A stretch of 64,000 bases of DNA from Anastatus disparis (GCA_017163975.1 JAFFSR010000016.1:811501-875500); one strand, 5' to 3'; shown: positions 1-12,357, counted from the first letter of the stretch. The notes: a model not told the origin generated them from the sequence alone. Made by a program: numbers and translations.

Positions 1-1244
1 TTTTAGTTCGTATATGTGTGGTTAGAAACTAAGCCGCACACATACGATGTGAAAAAAAATAAAAAATATATGTATATATAATTAAGAAAAAATATATATT
101 TTTATGTTTTGGTTTTTGGATTTATTTATTTAATGCAATAACTAATAATATTTTAGTGATTGACCGACATAAAATAAAATTTTCAACACTGTTATTTTAA
201 TTTTTATTACAACAAGGACATTAGAAATTGTCGTTAAAATATTCAAAATACGCGGCTAAATCCAAAAGCCTGTGCGCTTTTAAACTTTAGTTAAAAGCGC
301 ACACCTAACTGTGTGAGGACAAAAATTTTTTTTTATTATACACGTGTATTTAATGTGTAGTGTTGAAAAATGAAAATTCATTAAAATGAAATCTTTGAGA
401 AATTTCTAAATTTTCTCAACCACACACACTGCGCCGATCAATTGCCTCGCTACGAGCTGGCAATCTTTTGTGAGGGAGAATTTAATATCATGAAAAAAAA
501 ATATTTTATCATATGTAAATAATGTTATGTAGTTTAAACCACCCCATAAAAAAAATTCCTGATCCTTTAATGTATACTCAAAAAAAAAAAAATTTTATTT
601 ATATTTTTATTCAATTAAATTTACTATTAAATTACAAAAAAAAAATTTTACTCTTATTAAGATTAAATTATTTTTACATTAAAGGATTGTTTACAATTTA
701 TTTAATTTCAGCTTCCTCGCCAGCTGAAACTAATATTCTCTCTCACTTTATAAGTCAACGAAATATGACTAACGACCTGTTCGATAAGAGAAGCATATAT
801 AATAATGCACGTCTCTATTTTAAATGAATTCTAAATGCCTGTTCACTTTTTCTCTTAAAGCTAACGGCAGCATACAAAGTTATATTTCTTAATCTCTGTA
901 TCTATGCTATGCTATGTCAATAGCGTCTGCGCGTTACCTATGGAGGAAAAGACAAAAGAAAAATTTTGCTAGGACACGTGGGGACGCAACTTGTAACTGA
1001 AGATTACAAAGAAAAGAAAATTTCGATGATATGCAATCTTGTTCACAAATTTTTTTTACTATGTATTTTACGAAAAAAGAATTTTATTTAATTTTGTTAA
1101 ATTTATCAATTACGTAAAAAAAATTTTATGTCAGAATTATTTGCGAAAGAAAAAAAAAATTTTAATCCACTTTTATTTTAACAAACAAAAATAATTTTAT
1201 GGTTAAAAGAGAGAAAAAAAAATTTTCCACGTGCTACTTCAAAT
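1..1244. other. AT-rich DNA without a recognisable gene
   Basis: No coding frame here can be assigned. The stretch holds poly(A)/poly(T)-rich DNA and two short inverted repeats: one near 8-48 around CACACATA-type words, and a near-perfect hairpin at 271-303 whose arms read TGTGCGCTTTTAA and its complement. A 101-codon frame at 522-827 is mostly low-complexity lysine, leucine and isoleucine; only its last third has ordinary composition, after a possible splice acceptor near 709. I do not call it a gene. The stretch may include the internal region of the LTR element to its right. Confidence 0.5.
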
Positions 1245-1405
1245 ATTAAATTTCAGCTACAGTCAAAACGCCATCTTTAATATAAGATCCTTTGAGAACA
1301 ACGCGAAGTCTGTTTGCGTCGACGACAACTACGCGCTCGACGCCATTTGCAAATTTCGATTCATTAAACGACGCGTGTAAGCCTGATCCCGTTGACGCAT
1401 CTATT

Positions 1406-1417
1406 CGTTGGGCGCCA
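1406..1417 (-). other. tRNA-Lys-type primer-binding site of an LTR element
   Basis: Read on the minus strand, TGGCGCCCAACG follows the end of the adjacent LTR after a three-base spacer. TGGCGCCC is the classical complement of a tRNA-Lys 3' end used by retroviruses and many gypsy elements. Its place next to the LTR sets the element's direction (minus) and identifies this repeat as the 5' LTR. A 60-codon open stretch continues leftward on the minus strand to about 1245, but no Gag is recognisable. Confidence 0.55.
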
Positions 1418-1420
1418 TTT

Positions 1421-2752
1421 TGTAACAGTAATTTACTACGCGTTACAAAAGAAATTAGATTTTTTTAATTCCAATTCACTTTTTACTAAGACTAAGTTAT
1501 TTTGTCAGAACACGGAGCTGCTAGAATTTATATGGAGTATGATAAACTAACAACAGATTCCGGCAAAGCTAGTTAGTATGTTAGATTGATGTGCGACGGA
1601 AGATTTTTCTATCAACTCGTCGCTGCGCGTCTCTCTCTCTGTCTCTTTTACCTAATCGAGAGACGCGTTGCCGGTAGCGCAGTTTTCCTTCGTGAGGCAG
1701 GTTCCAAAATACGTTATATTAAAATATATGATATTACGTAATTAAATAATTTATAACTGCTCACAAGGACCGCCGAGGCGTCGGAGTAAGCAACGGGAAA
1801 TATATATTTTATGTTAAATATAGTCAGGCAATATAAATTAATTGAAAGCACGTTTTAATAGAAAACAAACTAATTTATTATAAGACAAAAATATAAATGT
1901 AATGAAGATAGAGTATGAATTAATCGAGAATGAAATAATATAATATATGAAATGTAATGTACGCGTCTAATGAGAGAGTGAGCAAAGGGAGGGCGCGTCG
2001 CGAACTAAATAGTACTCGCTTATGACGCTGATCGGTTATATCACCGATGATACAATATGCCCGAACAAGTATCTCTCGAGGAAGAGACACTTTGATATCT
2101 CACAGTATAATTATACTTACAATAACGCACTGGCCAGCTTACACTAATTACCTACGTGCACGTAGACGCCGCTCGCCCGTTATCGAAGCTTCTCCCCTGT
2201 ACGTAACCAATACGTAGATGCTCTAGACTAGGTCGGTGGAAGACATCTCTTCCCGATCCTTGAATTCCACTGAGCTCTGCCAACGTGGTTGCCTGGACGG
2301 AGATCGGTGGAATCCTATGCACGCCGATCAACGTATTTGTTGGCACTTAATGGCTGACCGCTAAGACGCACGAAAAGCGGTCAAGCAAAACTCTACAGAA
2401 AGAATTTCTGAGAGTTGCAATTAGCCAATATAATATAATACGCTAGTCGATATAAATTAACGACTTTTATTTAAGACAACGTTTCGCGCTATCAGTTGCG
2501 AACTTAGTCTACCGTATTATATGACCACGTGGCGAAATTCTTTAATAAGCACAGCGCGGCTTAGGTTTCGTGCTAACGTAACGGTAGCCAGAAACTCTCT
2601 GAAGCGCCTCGCGGCCGCCGAGCTTCTCTCTAGCGTGCCGGTCGTCAAGATACGCATTTCTTTTCTCGTCTTAGATGAGATATATGACCGAGCGTCTATT
2701 CTATTTTGATACCTAAGCGCGCAAGATTCAAACACGGTAAAATGCCGTTACA
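1421..2752 (-). repeat. Long terminal repeat (5' LTR), 1.3 kb
   Basis: The repeat starts with TGTAAC and ends with GTTACA, the short inverted TG...CA ends expected of an LTR. It is more GC-rich than its surroundings. A primer-binding site lies just outside the left end on the minus strand. A diverged copy of about the last 200 bases recurs at 39268-39464 and stops within a base or two of the same right boundary, which supports the edge at 2752. Short frames inside (2152-2346, 2517-2735) are not credible genes. The partner LTR is not in the window. The superfamily (gypsy or BEL) cannot be decided because no coding region is attached. Confidence 0.6.
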
Positions 2753-2789
2753 ATACATAATTCATACATATATTTTATATAGAAATAAA

Positions 2790-3033
2790 TTATTTTTTAG
2801 CATATAAATTTTTGTTTCCTATTAGATTTCGTACTAAAATTTTTCTTACAATAAATACATAATTCCTTTTTTTGTACGTGAGTTCTTTCATGTCTTCTAA
2901 TATTTTTAATTCAAATAAATAAGCCACATGTTCTACAACTTATAGTTTTAATATGGATTCTATTTATATGTATTTTTAAAAATTCAGATGTAGACTAAGA
3001 ATTTTTGCAAAACGGGCATTGAAATACATCCAT
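2790..3033 (-). pseudogene. C2H2 zinc-finger protein remnant
   Basis: From an ATG at 3033 the minus strand reads MDVFQCPFCKNS, then after a stop codon STSEFLKIHINRIH, giving a finger-like spacing of two Cys and two His. A second unit follows in the same frame, CRTCGLFI, stop, IKNIRRHERTH, and then a third partial unit starting CIYCKKNFSTKS. The spacing and the HERTH linker are typical of C2H2 fingers, which bind nucleic acid. Two in-frame stops make it a pseudogene. It lies downstream of a Helitron helicase remnant on the same strand, but I cannot show that they belong to one element. It could also derive from a DNA transposon or a retrogene. Confidence 0.55.
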
Positions 3034-3696
3034 TTTTCCTATTAATATTAAGTTTAAACATTAATATTTAATAAATAATAATTTCATAAAAAACTTGGGA
3101 AACATTTTAGTTATATTTTATAAATTGGGATTTATAATTTTATTTAAGTTTAATTTTATTCTGTTTCTATTATATTTAAAAAAAATAAAATATAATAAGC
3201 ATAACACATTTAATAATTTACATCAATGACTTTTTAGGGGTCCACCTTTGCTTTATTTGACATTTTCATTGATTGCAATTTTCTAATGTGAAAGCGAGAG
3301 AAAGAGAAAGAGTCTACTAACTCTTTACTTAGCTGCCTACCCAACACTGAAGTGGTTTTTGCTGATCGCTTGCCCTACGCACGCACTAATATTCAAAGTG
3401 AAAAATTTGTTAGCTTTTGTCGATAAAAATCGCATCATGAGTAGCGCGGCTCACGAAACAGCTACTACTCCGATATTTTCGACTAATTACTTTCTGACAG
3501 CTATGCAGAAACTGTTTTAGCTTTCAATTTAATTTAAAACAAGTTTTACAAAAGAAAAAATCTTTAATTTTAATAAAATAAAAATAAAATACCCTTTAAG
3601 TGAATCAAATTTACACAACAAAATGAAATTTAAAAATCAATTAATCGTTAAAATTAAATGAAATGAATTAATAAAAATGGTGAGAATTTAAATAAA
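3034..3696. other. Intergenic AT-rich DNA
   Basis: No gene is visible. Most of it is A/T-rich. A GC-richer block at about 3236-3500 carries GAGAAAGAGAAAGAG runs and GCACGCACTAA-like sequence. Because it lies past the 3' end of the minus-strand Helitron helicase, it may be the Helitron 3' terminal region, but I could not place a convincing CTRR end with its hairpin. Confidence 0.4.
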
Positions 3697-5217
3697 TTAT
3701 TTATTGAAAATTTCCGTCCGAACAATGTTATCTATTTTTGATGTATCATCTAAATTATTTTGAATATAAATATTATTAAAAGTTTTACATCTTGACAAAG
3801 CAACGTATAATTGACCATGTGAAAACAATGGTCTTCTTATAAATAAGCCTACATTATCGAAACTTTGACCTTGTGGTTTATTTATAGTTATTGCAAATGC
3901 TAATATAATTGGGAATTGTTTTCTGCAAAGAATAAATGGTAATGAAGAATTATTTCATGTATTTAAAGTAATTTTTGGAGTAAAAACTTTATTTCTACTT
4001 TTATCGCCTGTTATTATTTCAGCTTCAATATTATGTTTACATAAATTTATAATTTTCAATCGTGTACCATTACATAATCCTTCCGATATACTTGAATTTC
4101 TTAACAACATTACTATAGCATTAACTTTAAATTAATTTATGAGATGGTAAACCTTCTTTAATTTTATTTAAAAATTCCATTTGGTAATTCAAATAAATGT
4201 TATCATCAGTTTGATCAACACCTTTATGCGTAGCGTAATCAATACTATAATATGTTTCAGTTTTTCCATTTAATAAATCAAATACTTTTTTATTTAAATT
4301 ATTAATATCTTCATTATGAGGAGCCAATATAATTTTTTCTTTGCAACAATTTTTATTAATATTTGAATAAATTTTAGAACAAATATCGTTAGTTTGTAAT
4401 TTGTTTGGAATTATGAAAGGGTTTATTTTGCCATCACCAATTCGTAATAGAAATGGAGCAAATTTTTTATTTTTAGATCGAATATTTTTGTTAATTTTAA
4501 TATACTAAAAATTGCCATAAATATGAACTTTTTATTGTTTCTTCTATAATTAAATTTTCATTTTCATGTTTAACAACTGGTAAAATTTGTCGAAAATCAC
4601 CACTTAAAATAATTAATTTTCCACCAAAAAGAAAATTATTATTACAAACATCTTTTAATGTATTATTAACTATTTCTAATGCTTTTTTAGAATCATTGAT
4701 GCTTCATCCCATATTATTATATCAGCTTCTCTTAATTTTTTTTATCTGATTGTAATTCTAAAAATGCATTTTTAATTGTATTTAAATTTAAAGGTGATCT
4801 AAAAGTCTTATGACTTGTCATTCCTTTAGGTAATAAAGTAGATGCAATACCAGTCCAAGCCATTACAAAATTTTTTTATTAATTGATATTAAATAAAATA
4901 TTAAAGTCTTATATAAAAAAGTTTTTCCTGTTCCTCCAGGACCATCGATAAAATATATTTTTTTATTATCTTTTTCAGTTAAAATTTTCAAAAATTAATT
5001 TTTGTTCATCGTTTAATTTATTATACATTAATTAAAAATTTTTTTTGCTTTCTATTTCATCATGATGATTATTGTTCAAAGTAATTGAATTTATTTTTGG
5101 TTCAGGTAAACCAAAATCTTTAGAAGATATATATTCATTAATAAAAATATTATTAAGTTCAAATAGAGCATTATTTTCTTTATTTTCATTAAAATCTTCA
5201 ACAAAATAATTAGTAGT
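3697..5217 (-). pseudogene. Helitron PIF1-like helicase, decayed
   Basis: The minus strand encodes, across several frames, the helicase half of a Helitron Rep/helicase, which unwinds DNA in rolling-circle transposition. Pieces in order are LNDEQKLIF near 5010, the Walker A loop GPGGTGKT near 4940, IIIWDEAS (Walker B) near 4710, GGDFRQILPVVKHENE-like sequence near 4590, the block starting APHNEDINNLN (4327-4127), and the C-terminal FAITINKPQGQSFDNVG and FSHGQLYVALSRCKTF near 3900-3790. The frame closes at 3697. The motif order and wording are those of the PIF1 family as found in Helitrons. Frameshifts and stops break it into at least five pieces. No HUH replication-initiator domain is seen upstream, so the copy is truncated and inactive. 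Confidence 0.85.
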
Positions 5218-5958
5218 GGAGGTTGGCGCGCTTGCGCACAGGGGGCTTGCAGAATTTCTATCTTACCATGTTTGATGTCATTTATTCTTTTAAGCAATAA
5301 TTGTACATTTTATAAAATTTATCATAAAAATTATTAACTTAATATGTTTGTTCTATATATTTAAAGTATAAGCAGTAGGTGCAAACAATAAAAATTAGCA
5401 AGAAGCTTTTTAAATGATAGGATTTGAATGAAATTGAAGATCAAAGAGGATGAGCTAAGGAACAGCTAAGGAAGAGGAACAAAAACGGATAATAACGTAA
5501 AATAACACAAAAAAAAGGTAAAATTTGAGGATTTACCTGAGGAGGAGCAAAAATGACCTAAAATAACGTAAAAATAACGGAAAAAAGTGATGGATTTTTT
5601 GAGGAAGAGAAAAGGAAGAGAAAATAAAGGCATGAGGAAACTCAAAAGAAGAGAAAAAGAAGAGGGGAGGAAGGGAAAAGGAAAAGAAAAGGAAGAGGAA
5701 CAAATAACGTAAAATAACGTAAAAAATGAGGGAAAAAAAGAGGATCAAAATTAGGTAAGAGGATGAGGAAAAGAAGAGTTGGGGAGGACCTTGGTCGTAG
5801 AAAATTTCCTTACAACTATATAATATAGAGAGATATATATATAAGAAAATTTATCTGAGTACAATATATACGTTCTACAAGTTGTCAAATACAGCATACA
5901 CAACTTGCTTCGATAAAATAAACTATGAATGCGCGAACAGGCCTGTTCAAAATCTAAT
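5218..5958. repeat. Purine-rich degenerate repeat and AT-rich spacer
   Basis: Between about 5430 and 5800 the plus strand is strongly purine-biased and repeats AAATAACGTAAAATAACG-like and GAGGAAGAG-like words several times without a clean period. A minus-strand frame at 5533-5748 is low-complexity F/L/S and not a gene. The rest is AT-rich flank of the hAT-like insertion. Confidence 0.6.
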
Positions 5959-5966
5959 ATACAGTG
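5959..5966. repeat. Target-site duplication, left (ATACAGTG)
   Basis: The eight bases ATACAGTG directly precede the left terminus of the large inverted-repeat element and recur exactly at 16600-16607 after its right terminus. An 8-bp duplication is the hAT superfamily hallmark. Confidence 0.9.
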
Positions 5967-6084
5967 CAGGGTTGCAAATATTTAAATCATTTTGGGCTTT
6001 AAATAAATTTTAATTCACAAATCCTTTTTGAATTCGTAATTAGAGTTTTATTTAATTAACAATTCCTTTTAAATTAATAATTAA

Positions 6085-6460
6085 AAATATTTCAATTAAG
6101 AAATCAAAATGTAATCGTGAATTGAAAGGGCTTTAATTACAAAATCAAAAGGAATTCTTAATTAAATAAATTTCAATTAAGAAATCAAAATTTAATCGTG
6201 AATTGAAAGGGCTTTAATTCCAAAATCAAAAGGAATCCTTAATTAAATAAATTTCAATTAAGAAATCAAAATGTAATCGTGAATTGAAAGGGCTTTAATT
6301 CCAAAATCAAAAGGAATTCTTAATTAAATAAATTTCAATTAAGAAATCAAAATTTAATCGTGAATTGAAAGGGCTTTAATTCCAAAATCAAAAGGAATCC
6401 CTAATTAAATAAATTTCAATTAAGAAATCAAAATGTAATCGTGAATTGAAAGAGCGTCAG
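6085..6460 (+). repeat. Left-arm array of ~81-bp units
   Basis: Four to five tandem units share AATCGTGAATTGAAAGGG, then CTTTAATTCCAAAATC, then AAAGGAATTCTTAATTAA. The phrase GGGCTTTAATT recurs at about 6128, 6208, 6290 and 6371. The units are full of TTAATTAA and GAATTC-like self-complementary words. The same array lies in inverse orientation at 16030-16490. Confidence 0.9.
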
Positions 6461-6599
6461 TTATGATTATGATTTGTGAATTCGAGGGCTTTAATTAAAA
6501 ATTCCATAATTCCATTTTAATTAAACGTTTTAAAGGAATTTTTATCATATATATGTATATAGAAAAACAGATGTGGACGCGCACATACATACGCACCTG

Positions 6600-6656
6600 G
6601 GCTCATATATATGCAATATTTCGTGTCGACCCAAACGCACACATACAGACAAGTTG

Positions 6657-6687
<31 letters not shown>

Positions 6688-7586
6688 CATACATACATAC
6701 GTGGGACATTCCACGTCAATTAGAACGCACCCACAGACAGGTTTATATATATGGGACATTTCATGCCAATGCGCACGCACACACACACACACAGCATTAT
6801 ATATATATGGGACATTTCATGTCAACTTGTACATACTCATAATCACAGGCTTATCTATATATATGGAACATTTCATGACAACTCTCACACACCTATCCGA
6901 GTTCTCAGGTTTTCATACATGGGACGTTTCGTGTCAATTTTCATTCATGCACACACACGTTGATTTACATGGGATTATTTCTGTAAATTTCAACGCACGC
7001 ACATACAGGTTTATATATATGGGACATTTCATGTCAACTCGTATGTACTCATAATCACAGGCTTTTCTATATATATGGGACATTTCATGACAACTTGTAC
7101 ACACCTATCCGAGTTCCTTCAGGTTTACATATATGCGACGTTTCATGTCAATTTGCATTCATGCATACACGCTTTTATATACATGCGACTCTTTATGTCA
7201 ACTCATGTACGACCTTACTGACAGGTTTTTGCATATGTATATATGGTCCATTTCATATCAAATTGCTCACGTTCACCCACAATTTTTTTGTTTCTATATA
7301 TATATATATATGGGACATTTCATGTCAACTTGCACGTACTCGCAAGCACAGGTTTTTCTATATATATGGAACATTTCATGACAACTTGTACACACCTATC
7401 TAAGTACCCTTAGGTTTATATATATGAGACGTTTCATGTCAATTTGCATTTATGCATACACGCTTTTATATACATGCGACTCTTCATGTCAACTCATGTA
7501 CGACCTTACTGACAGGTTTTTGCATATGTATATATGGTCCATTTCATATCAAATTGCTCACGTTCACCCGCAATTTTTTTGTTTCT

Positions 7587-7660
<74 letters not shown>

Positions 7661-7985
7661 GACATTTTATGTCAACTCGCACGTACTGCAAGCACAGGTT
7701 TTTCTATATATATATGGGACATTTCATGACAACTTGTACACACCTATCTAAGTACCCTTAGGTTTATATATATGAGACGTTTCATGTCAATTCGCATGCA
7801 TGCACACACGCGGTCATGTACGTGGGACTTTTCATGTCGACTTACAAGCATGATATAAACATATATATATATACATAAGGGACATTTCATGTAGAATCGC
7901 ACGTACACACACAGGTTTATTCAAGTTTATATGGAACATTTAATTTCAACTCATACGCGCACGCACACGCTCACACATACAAACA
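6600..7985 (+). repeat. Left-arm array of GACATTTCATGTC units
   Basis: About twenty degenerate units of 60-70 bp follow one another, each with a TATATATA run, GGGACATTTCATGTCAA, and a CA-rich stretch such as GCACGCACACAC. The core GACAT-NNN-ATGTC is self-complementary. Larger duplications exist: 7133-7420 and 7424-7770 are near copies. The frames here (6517-7761, both strands) are simple-sequence artefacts full of IYIYIY and THTHTH, not genes. Confidence 0.9.
7591..7658. repeat. (AT)n microsatellite
   Basis: About 68 bases of pure AT dinucleotide inside one unit of the left-arm array. Other long AT runs in the hAT-like element are at about 8000-8040, 14351-14410, 14529-14573 and 15791-15842. 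Confidence 0.95.
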
Positions 7986-7993
7986 CATATTTA

Positions 7994-8040
<47 letters not shown>

Positions 8041-8043
<3 letters not shown>

Positions 8044-9050
8044 CTTTACCTTATCGATGTAGACAATATTTAGAAAATAGTTATTTATTATGCTGTGGTA
8101 CCCGCGATCGCCGTCTTTGGATACCTAGGTGTTAATGACAACTTAAACATCATCTACAGCTAAAACTTTTGAAATTCAACTTATAGTTTAATAACTACTT
8201 TGAAGTCGTTTCAAATGTTATCTAGCCAAACATGGATGTTCCGAGTAAGATAAACATTGTCTACAAGAATATCTTTTGAAATTTAGCCATTATTTATTAA
8301 TAACATGTACGTTTCCCGAGATGACATCTCACAATATCCAGGTGATCCTGGCTACCTGGAAATCGTCTATATGAATGAATTTTGAAATTTTCCATACCGA
8401 TTATGAAGTTTACAGATATTTGCAGGGACTTCGTCAAATGAAACTTGGAGATTCTTTTAGATTTCGATTCTAAGGTTGTTTGATTAGGTCGGAGAATACT
8501 CGGAAATAAAAAGATTTTAAAAGAACGATTGTTTAAGATTCATGCAAGTTCCATAAAATATGTTGATTTACTCGTAGTCGATACCCATATATAAAGATCA
8601 TTCATACAAATCATCTCGCATATAAATTTGCGGTAGTATCCCTACTAATTTATGAATTTTTCGTTCGAATCATGCCAGCGAAATTTAACTTCGAGAAAGC
8701 ATATTACTATTGTAATTAGTGAATAATTTTAACATTTTTTCATCAAACATCATTCCGATATACAGGTAATAAGCGCTATTATTTAAAAAATTTAAAAAAA
8801 GTTAATTTATTTATTTTATACTTTTTAGTCTATTTATTCAATTATTGTATTTTATTTTTAAAGCATGTTTTTAAAATTTTGTATTTTCTATTTTTAAGTT
8901 AAAATTGTTTTTATTATCATTTAGAGTTACATTGCAACCAGACTTTTCGAAGATTACACTCAGGTACATCCGTTATCGGCGACTTGGTACTCCAGTTCGA
9001 CCTCTTCATCCTAAATCATTATTATGCATTATAGATTCACTTTCAAACCT
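8041..9050. other. hAT-like element interior: degenerate repeats, no gene
   Basis: Between 8050 and 8420 a loose ~120-bp unit recurs about four times, recognisable by GTCTACA or CATCTACA followed by TTTTGAAATT and TTATTTATTAATAAC-like sequence. The rest is unassigned AT-rich DNA. Confidence 0.5.
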
Positions 9051-9058
9051 TGAATTAG

Positions 9059-9290
9059 GGTTTAGCAGCCCCGAAATCCCCCGGGGAACCCACCTCGACC
9101 CAGAGAAAGCCTCCCCACTTGTACTTCCTCGGAGACGACGTCCATGCGTATTCTGGACAACGTGCATCACTTTGTGGCAATTGTTCGATCTCAAATTCGG
9201 TTTTAGCAACCCTGAAAACCCCCGAGAAACTCGCCTTGACCCTAAGAAAGCCTCCCCATTTATACTTCCTCGGAGATGACTTTTCACACC
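9059..9290. repeat. GC-rich 141-bp tandem duplication
   Basis: Two copies of a unit, starting near 9059 and 9200, share GGGTTTAGCA, CCTCGACCC, AGAAAGCCTCCCCA and ACTTCCTCGGAGA. The spacing is about 141 bases, a multiple of three, so plus-frame and minus-frame translations both stay open across the copies (for example GFSSPE... and GFSNPE... in the frame 8905-9279, and SPRKYKWGGFL twice on the minus strand). I recognise no protein family and do not call a gene. Confidence 0.65.
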
Positions 9291-9299
9291 CATTATCAT

Positions 9300-11119
9300 C
9301 GACCTGGATGTCCAGGTACCAAAATGACAACTGATTATTGTATTGTCATCCAAGACCAAAGTCTATGCCAATTGTCAGAATTTATATCTGTCAAAAAGTG
9401 CCTGAAATCGAGCGCGCAAGATTTGATTACAGACAGACAAACATGCAAACAGACATGAAGGCGAATATAAGAAAAGCGTATATAAAAAAATAATATTTAC
9501 CTACGTTAAGTCTGCTTTGAGACTAATTATCTTTCGTTTCTTATGACAAAAACAAGTAAATTGAATTTGAGAAAATTTCTATAAGTTACTTAAATTTATG
9601 AAAAAGTCAATATAAATTATTATGCAGAATTATGAAGATTATGATTATTTTCGAGGAAATTATAAAGTTATGGAAATTATTTATGGAAACGTTTTCGATT
9701 GGAAAATTTGTGATTATTGCAGTTGAATTTTGTTACATCATCATCAGTTATATCCTCGTTAAAATAACCCGAAAATTTCTGAAAGAATCGGAACAAATAT
9801 TTTTCTGGTCTTTAAAGAATGTTTAAGAACTATTATGAAATGAAAATTGATAAATGTTTCAAGTTTTCCGAATCGTTTCGACATTTAAATTTCAATTATA
9901 AGCCGTTACTCATAAAATTTGGAAAAGTCTATTGTATGCAACTATTTTTCCAGTGATTCAGTTGTAATTTATAAAATTGTGAATTTGGGTGATTCATTAT
10001 GTTTCTTTCCGTAATATTTATCTGATGTTGGAGCTACAGCAATCAAGTTTTGCTTTTTTTTATTTTATTAATATCATTTTGAATTCGTAAATTATTAGTA
10101 TATTGTGTAACGAGTAAGGTTTAGTTGACTATTGCGCACGAGGGCAAGTTGGCGCACGAGCGTAGCGAATAGCGCCATTGCCCGAGACTCTTTCTCTCTC
10201 TCTCATATCTGCCGTACGACTGACTCGCAATAGTATATTTCAATACTTTTTGATACTATTATTTGTAATTAAATTACATACTTTTAGTTCACCAATTTCA
10301 CGTTTATACGGAATAATTACAATTTCGTTAATGTAAAAATAATACAAGAATAGATGATACGATTTACTTTGTCAGAGGTTAAAGCGAGATAGAGTATAAA
10401 ATTCATCATATGGTCGATGAGATACAGTATGAGGGCGCTGCGCTTGTATAAACCTTTGCGATTTTACATTAATTAACGCTTTTGCGTGACATTATTTTAC
10501 AGAATGTAACGTATTTACGTGATTTAATACAAAATAATATTATACATAGCTGTGAAACACACGCCCTCAAAAAACAACACACGCAGCGCGCGCTATTAGC
10601 TACTTACTACCCCGAAAACGCATGCGCTATAGGCCGCTTACTCAGCACGGATGAGAAAAAGAAATATAATGACTTGTCCGCACTAAAGCTATGTTAATAC
10701 AATAATTTTTGTTAAAATAAAAAATCATTTAAACTTGTAAATTTTTTATGAACTTGGATTGGAAATTATATCAAGCTCGACAAACCTAATCTTAAAATAC
10801 GTTACATTGAAAGTTTGTATTATTACTTTTTATGTAATATTTTCGTGGGTTTCTTGAGTTGTCCGCACTCGAGTTGAATCTTACAAATTTTTTCTTTGTC
10901 GCAAAAAAATGTTATTAAACGCATTGTTTATTCATAACTTGGGATTGGAAATATTATTAGAAGACTGGAAGCTTCGTCATGCTCTTAAAAATAAAAATAA
11001 TGTTATCTAATTTTAAAAATAATATTAATTTGAATAATATATCCTCATTAGAAAAGTTATTGTAATTTATATATTTTTAGAACCTTTCCAATTTCATGTG
11101 TACCACTATGGTATTATAT
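9300..11119. other. hAT-like element interior, no recognisable gene
   Basis: The stretch 9330-9460 ends in an imperfect ACAGACAGACAAACATGCAAACAGAC run, like the CAGACAGA run at 50959-50991, which suggests a shared retroelement-derived tail. A GC-richer stretch at 10130-10220 has inverted GCGCACGAG words. The 71-codon frame at 10482-10697 has ordinary amino-acid composition in its second half but no recognisable motif. Confidence 0.4.
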
Positions 11120-11493
11120 GGGGATATCCATCCAACTTTAAATTCTCTAGTAACAGGTCATTATTTAAACTAGGTTATAATCTTTTGTGCTATCCTGTAA
11201 CTCTATTTCTGATGTATTTTGTAAATGTGCCACAAACGGCGCAGCAGATAATTCTATAAAAGTAAATTTACACATAAGATAAATTACGGTAATTTTTTAT
11301 GTGTAAAAATGAATGTTTCATAGAAATATCTACTGCGCCGTTTGTTAAACATTTACAAAATACATCAGAAATAGAGTTACAGGATAGCACAAAAGATTTG
11401 AACCTAGTTTAAACAATGTGCATCATGCGGTAACCCAGTAACAGCTGTAATATGACCTGTTACTAGACAATTAAAAGTTTTGTGGATATCCCC
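11120..11493. mobile_element. Palindromic MITE (GGGGATATCCA ends)
   Basis: The ends read inward as GGGGATATCCA and match for about 40 bases, including TAACAGGTCAT. Internally a second inverted match pairs TCCTGTAACTCTATTTCTGA with its complement near 11370-11400, and GGCGCAG with CTGCGCC. The whole is therefore a near-palindrome of 374 bp with no coding capacity, typical of a foldback MITE. Confidence 0.8.
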
Positions 11494-11828
11494 ATATATC
11501 AAAAAATATGATTATGACTTCTTCAGATTCTTTATGAATTTCTAATATATTAAATAGTGATTTTTGAAGGGCATATCATAGTATTAATTAAATTAACTTA
11601 TTAATAAACTGAAAAATTGCCTAGTATTAATAAATTAGTGCGATTTATTGTATTTATTCACAAAAAAAATTTATAGCTTAGTCGTGTAAAATGGCTTTAT
11701 TTCCATTATCAAACAATTTCATGGTATGCTTAACTATTTCAAGAGTTAAAAAAATTTAATAATATGTATATTTTTTTATAACTTCAAGATCGTTACTGAG
11801 AATCATAAATAATTTTCACGGTATTTTA

Positions 11829-12212
11829 TTAATAGCAGGTCGTACATCTCTATCCTTTTATAATAAAAAAATTCAATTTTCTGCAAAACCTTATGATTGT
11901 AGCAAAAAATAAGAAGAAAGCCCCATCTCGTATACTAAAAGCAATATTTTCTCTTATGAGAAAAAATTATTTTTATCGCTTCGTTTCAAAGAAAACTTTG
12001 AAAAACTGAATTGTCCATCCAAACCTCGATATTTTATGTTTTTAAGGTTTTTTTCAAAACGAATCAATAAAAAATTTTTTCCTAATCAAAGAAAATATTG
12101 CTTTTATGATACAAGATGGGGCTTTCTCTTTTTTTTTGCTAAAATTATTAGTTTTTGTAAAAAAATCAATTTTTTGATTACAATAGGACATATATACTCG
12201 ACCTCCTCTTAA
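11829..12212. mobile_element. Palindromic TTAA MITE, family 1 (copy A)
   Basis: TTAA flanks a hairpin whose right end reads inward as GAGGAGGTCG; the left end is slightly diverged (TAGCAGGTCG). The interior pairs GAAAGCCCCATCTCGTAT with its complement and carries GCAATATTTTCTCTTATGAG on both arms. The MITE at 61843-62221 has the same interior, so both belong to one family. Confidence 0.8.
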
Positions 12213-12357
12213 GGATCTTTAATAGCTATTAAACTCTTTACAAGATTGTAATAATTCATCTCGATTCACTTCCACAGAGTTCGTGAAGTTTCATTAACCT
12301 TTCAATCAATATACAGAAAATATAAAGATTCATCCGTATTCTTAAATGATCTCATAG

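Noticed and set aside
522..827. 101-codon frame, possibly with a splice acceptor near 709
   Set aside because: Two thirds is low-complexity translation of A/T-rich DNA, and no family or partner exon is recognisable.
6517..7761. Overlapping frames on both strands in the left arm array
   Set aside because: They translate TA and CA microsatellites (IYIY, THTH) and exist in several frames at once.
6085..7985. CRISPR-like array, because of regular repeats of 60-80 bp
   Set aside because: There are no unique spacers, the units are contiguous and degenerate, and the sequence is eukaryotic.
10482..10697. 71-codon frame with ordinary composition in its second half
   Set aside because: No motif, no repeat copy, no supporting start or splice context; it lies inside a non-autonomous transposon.
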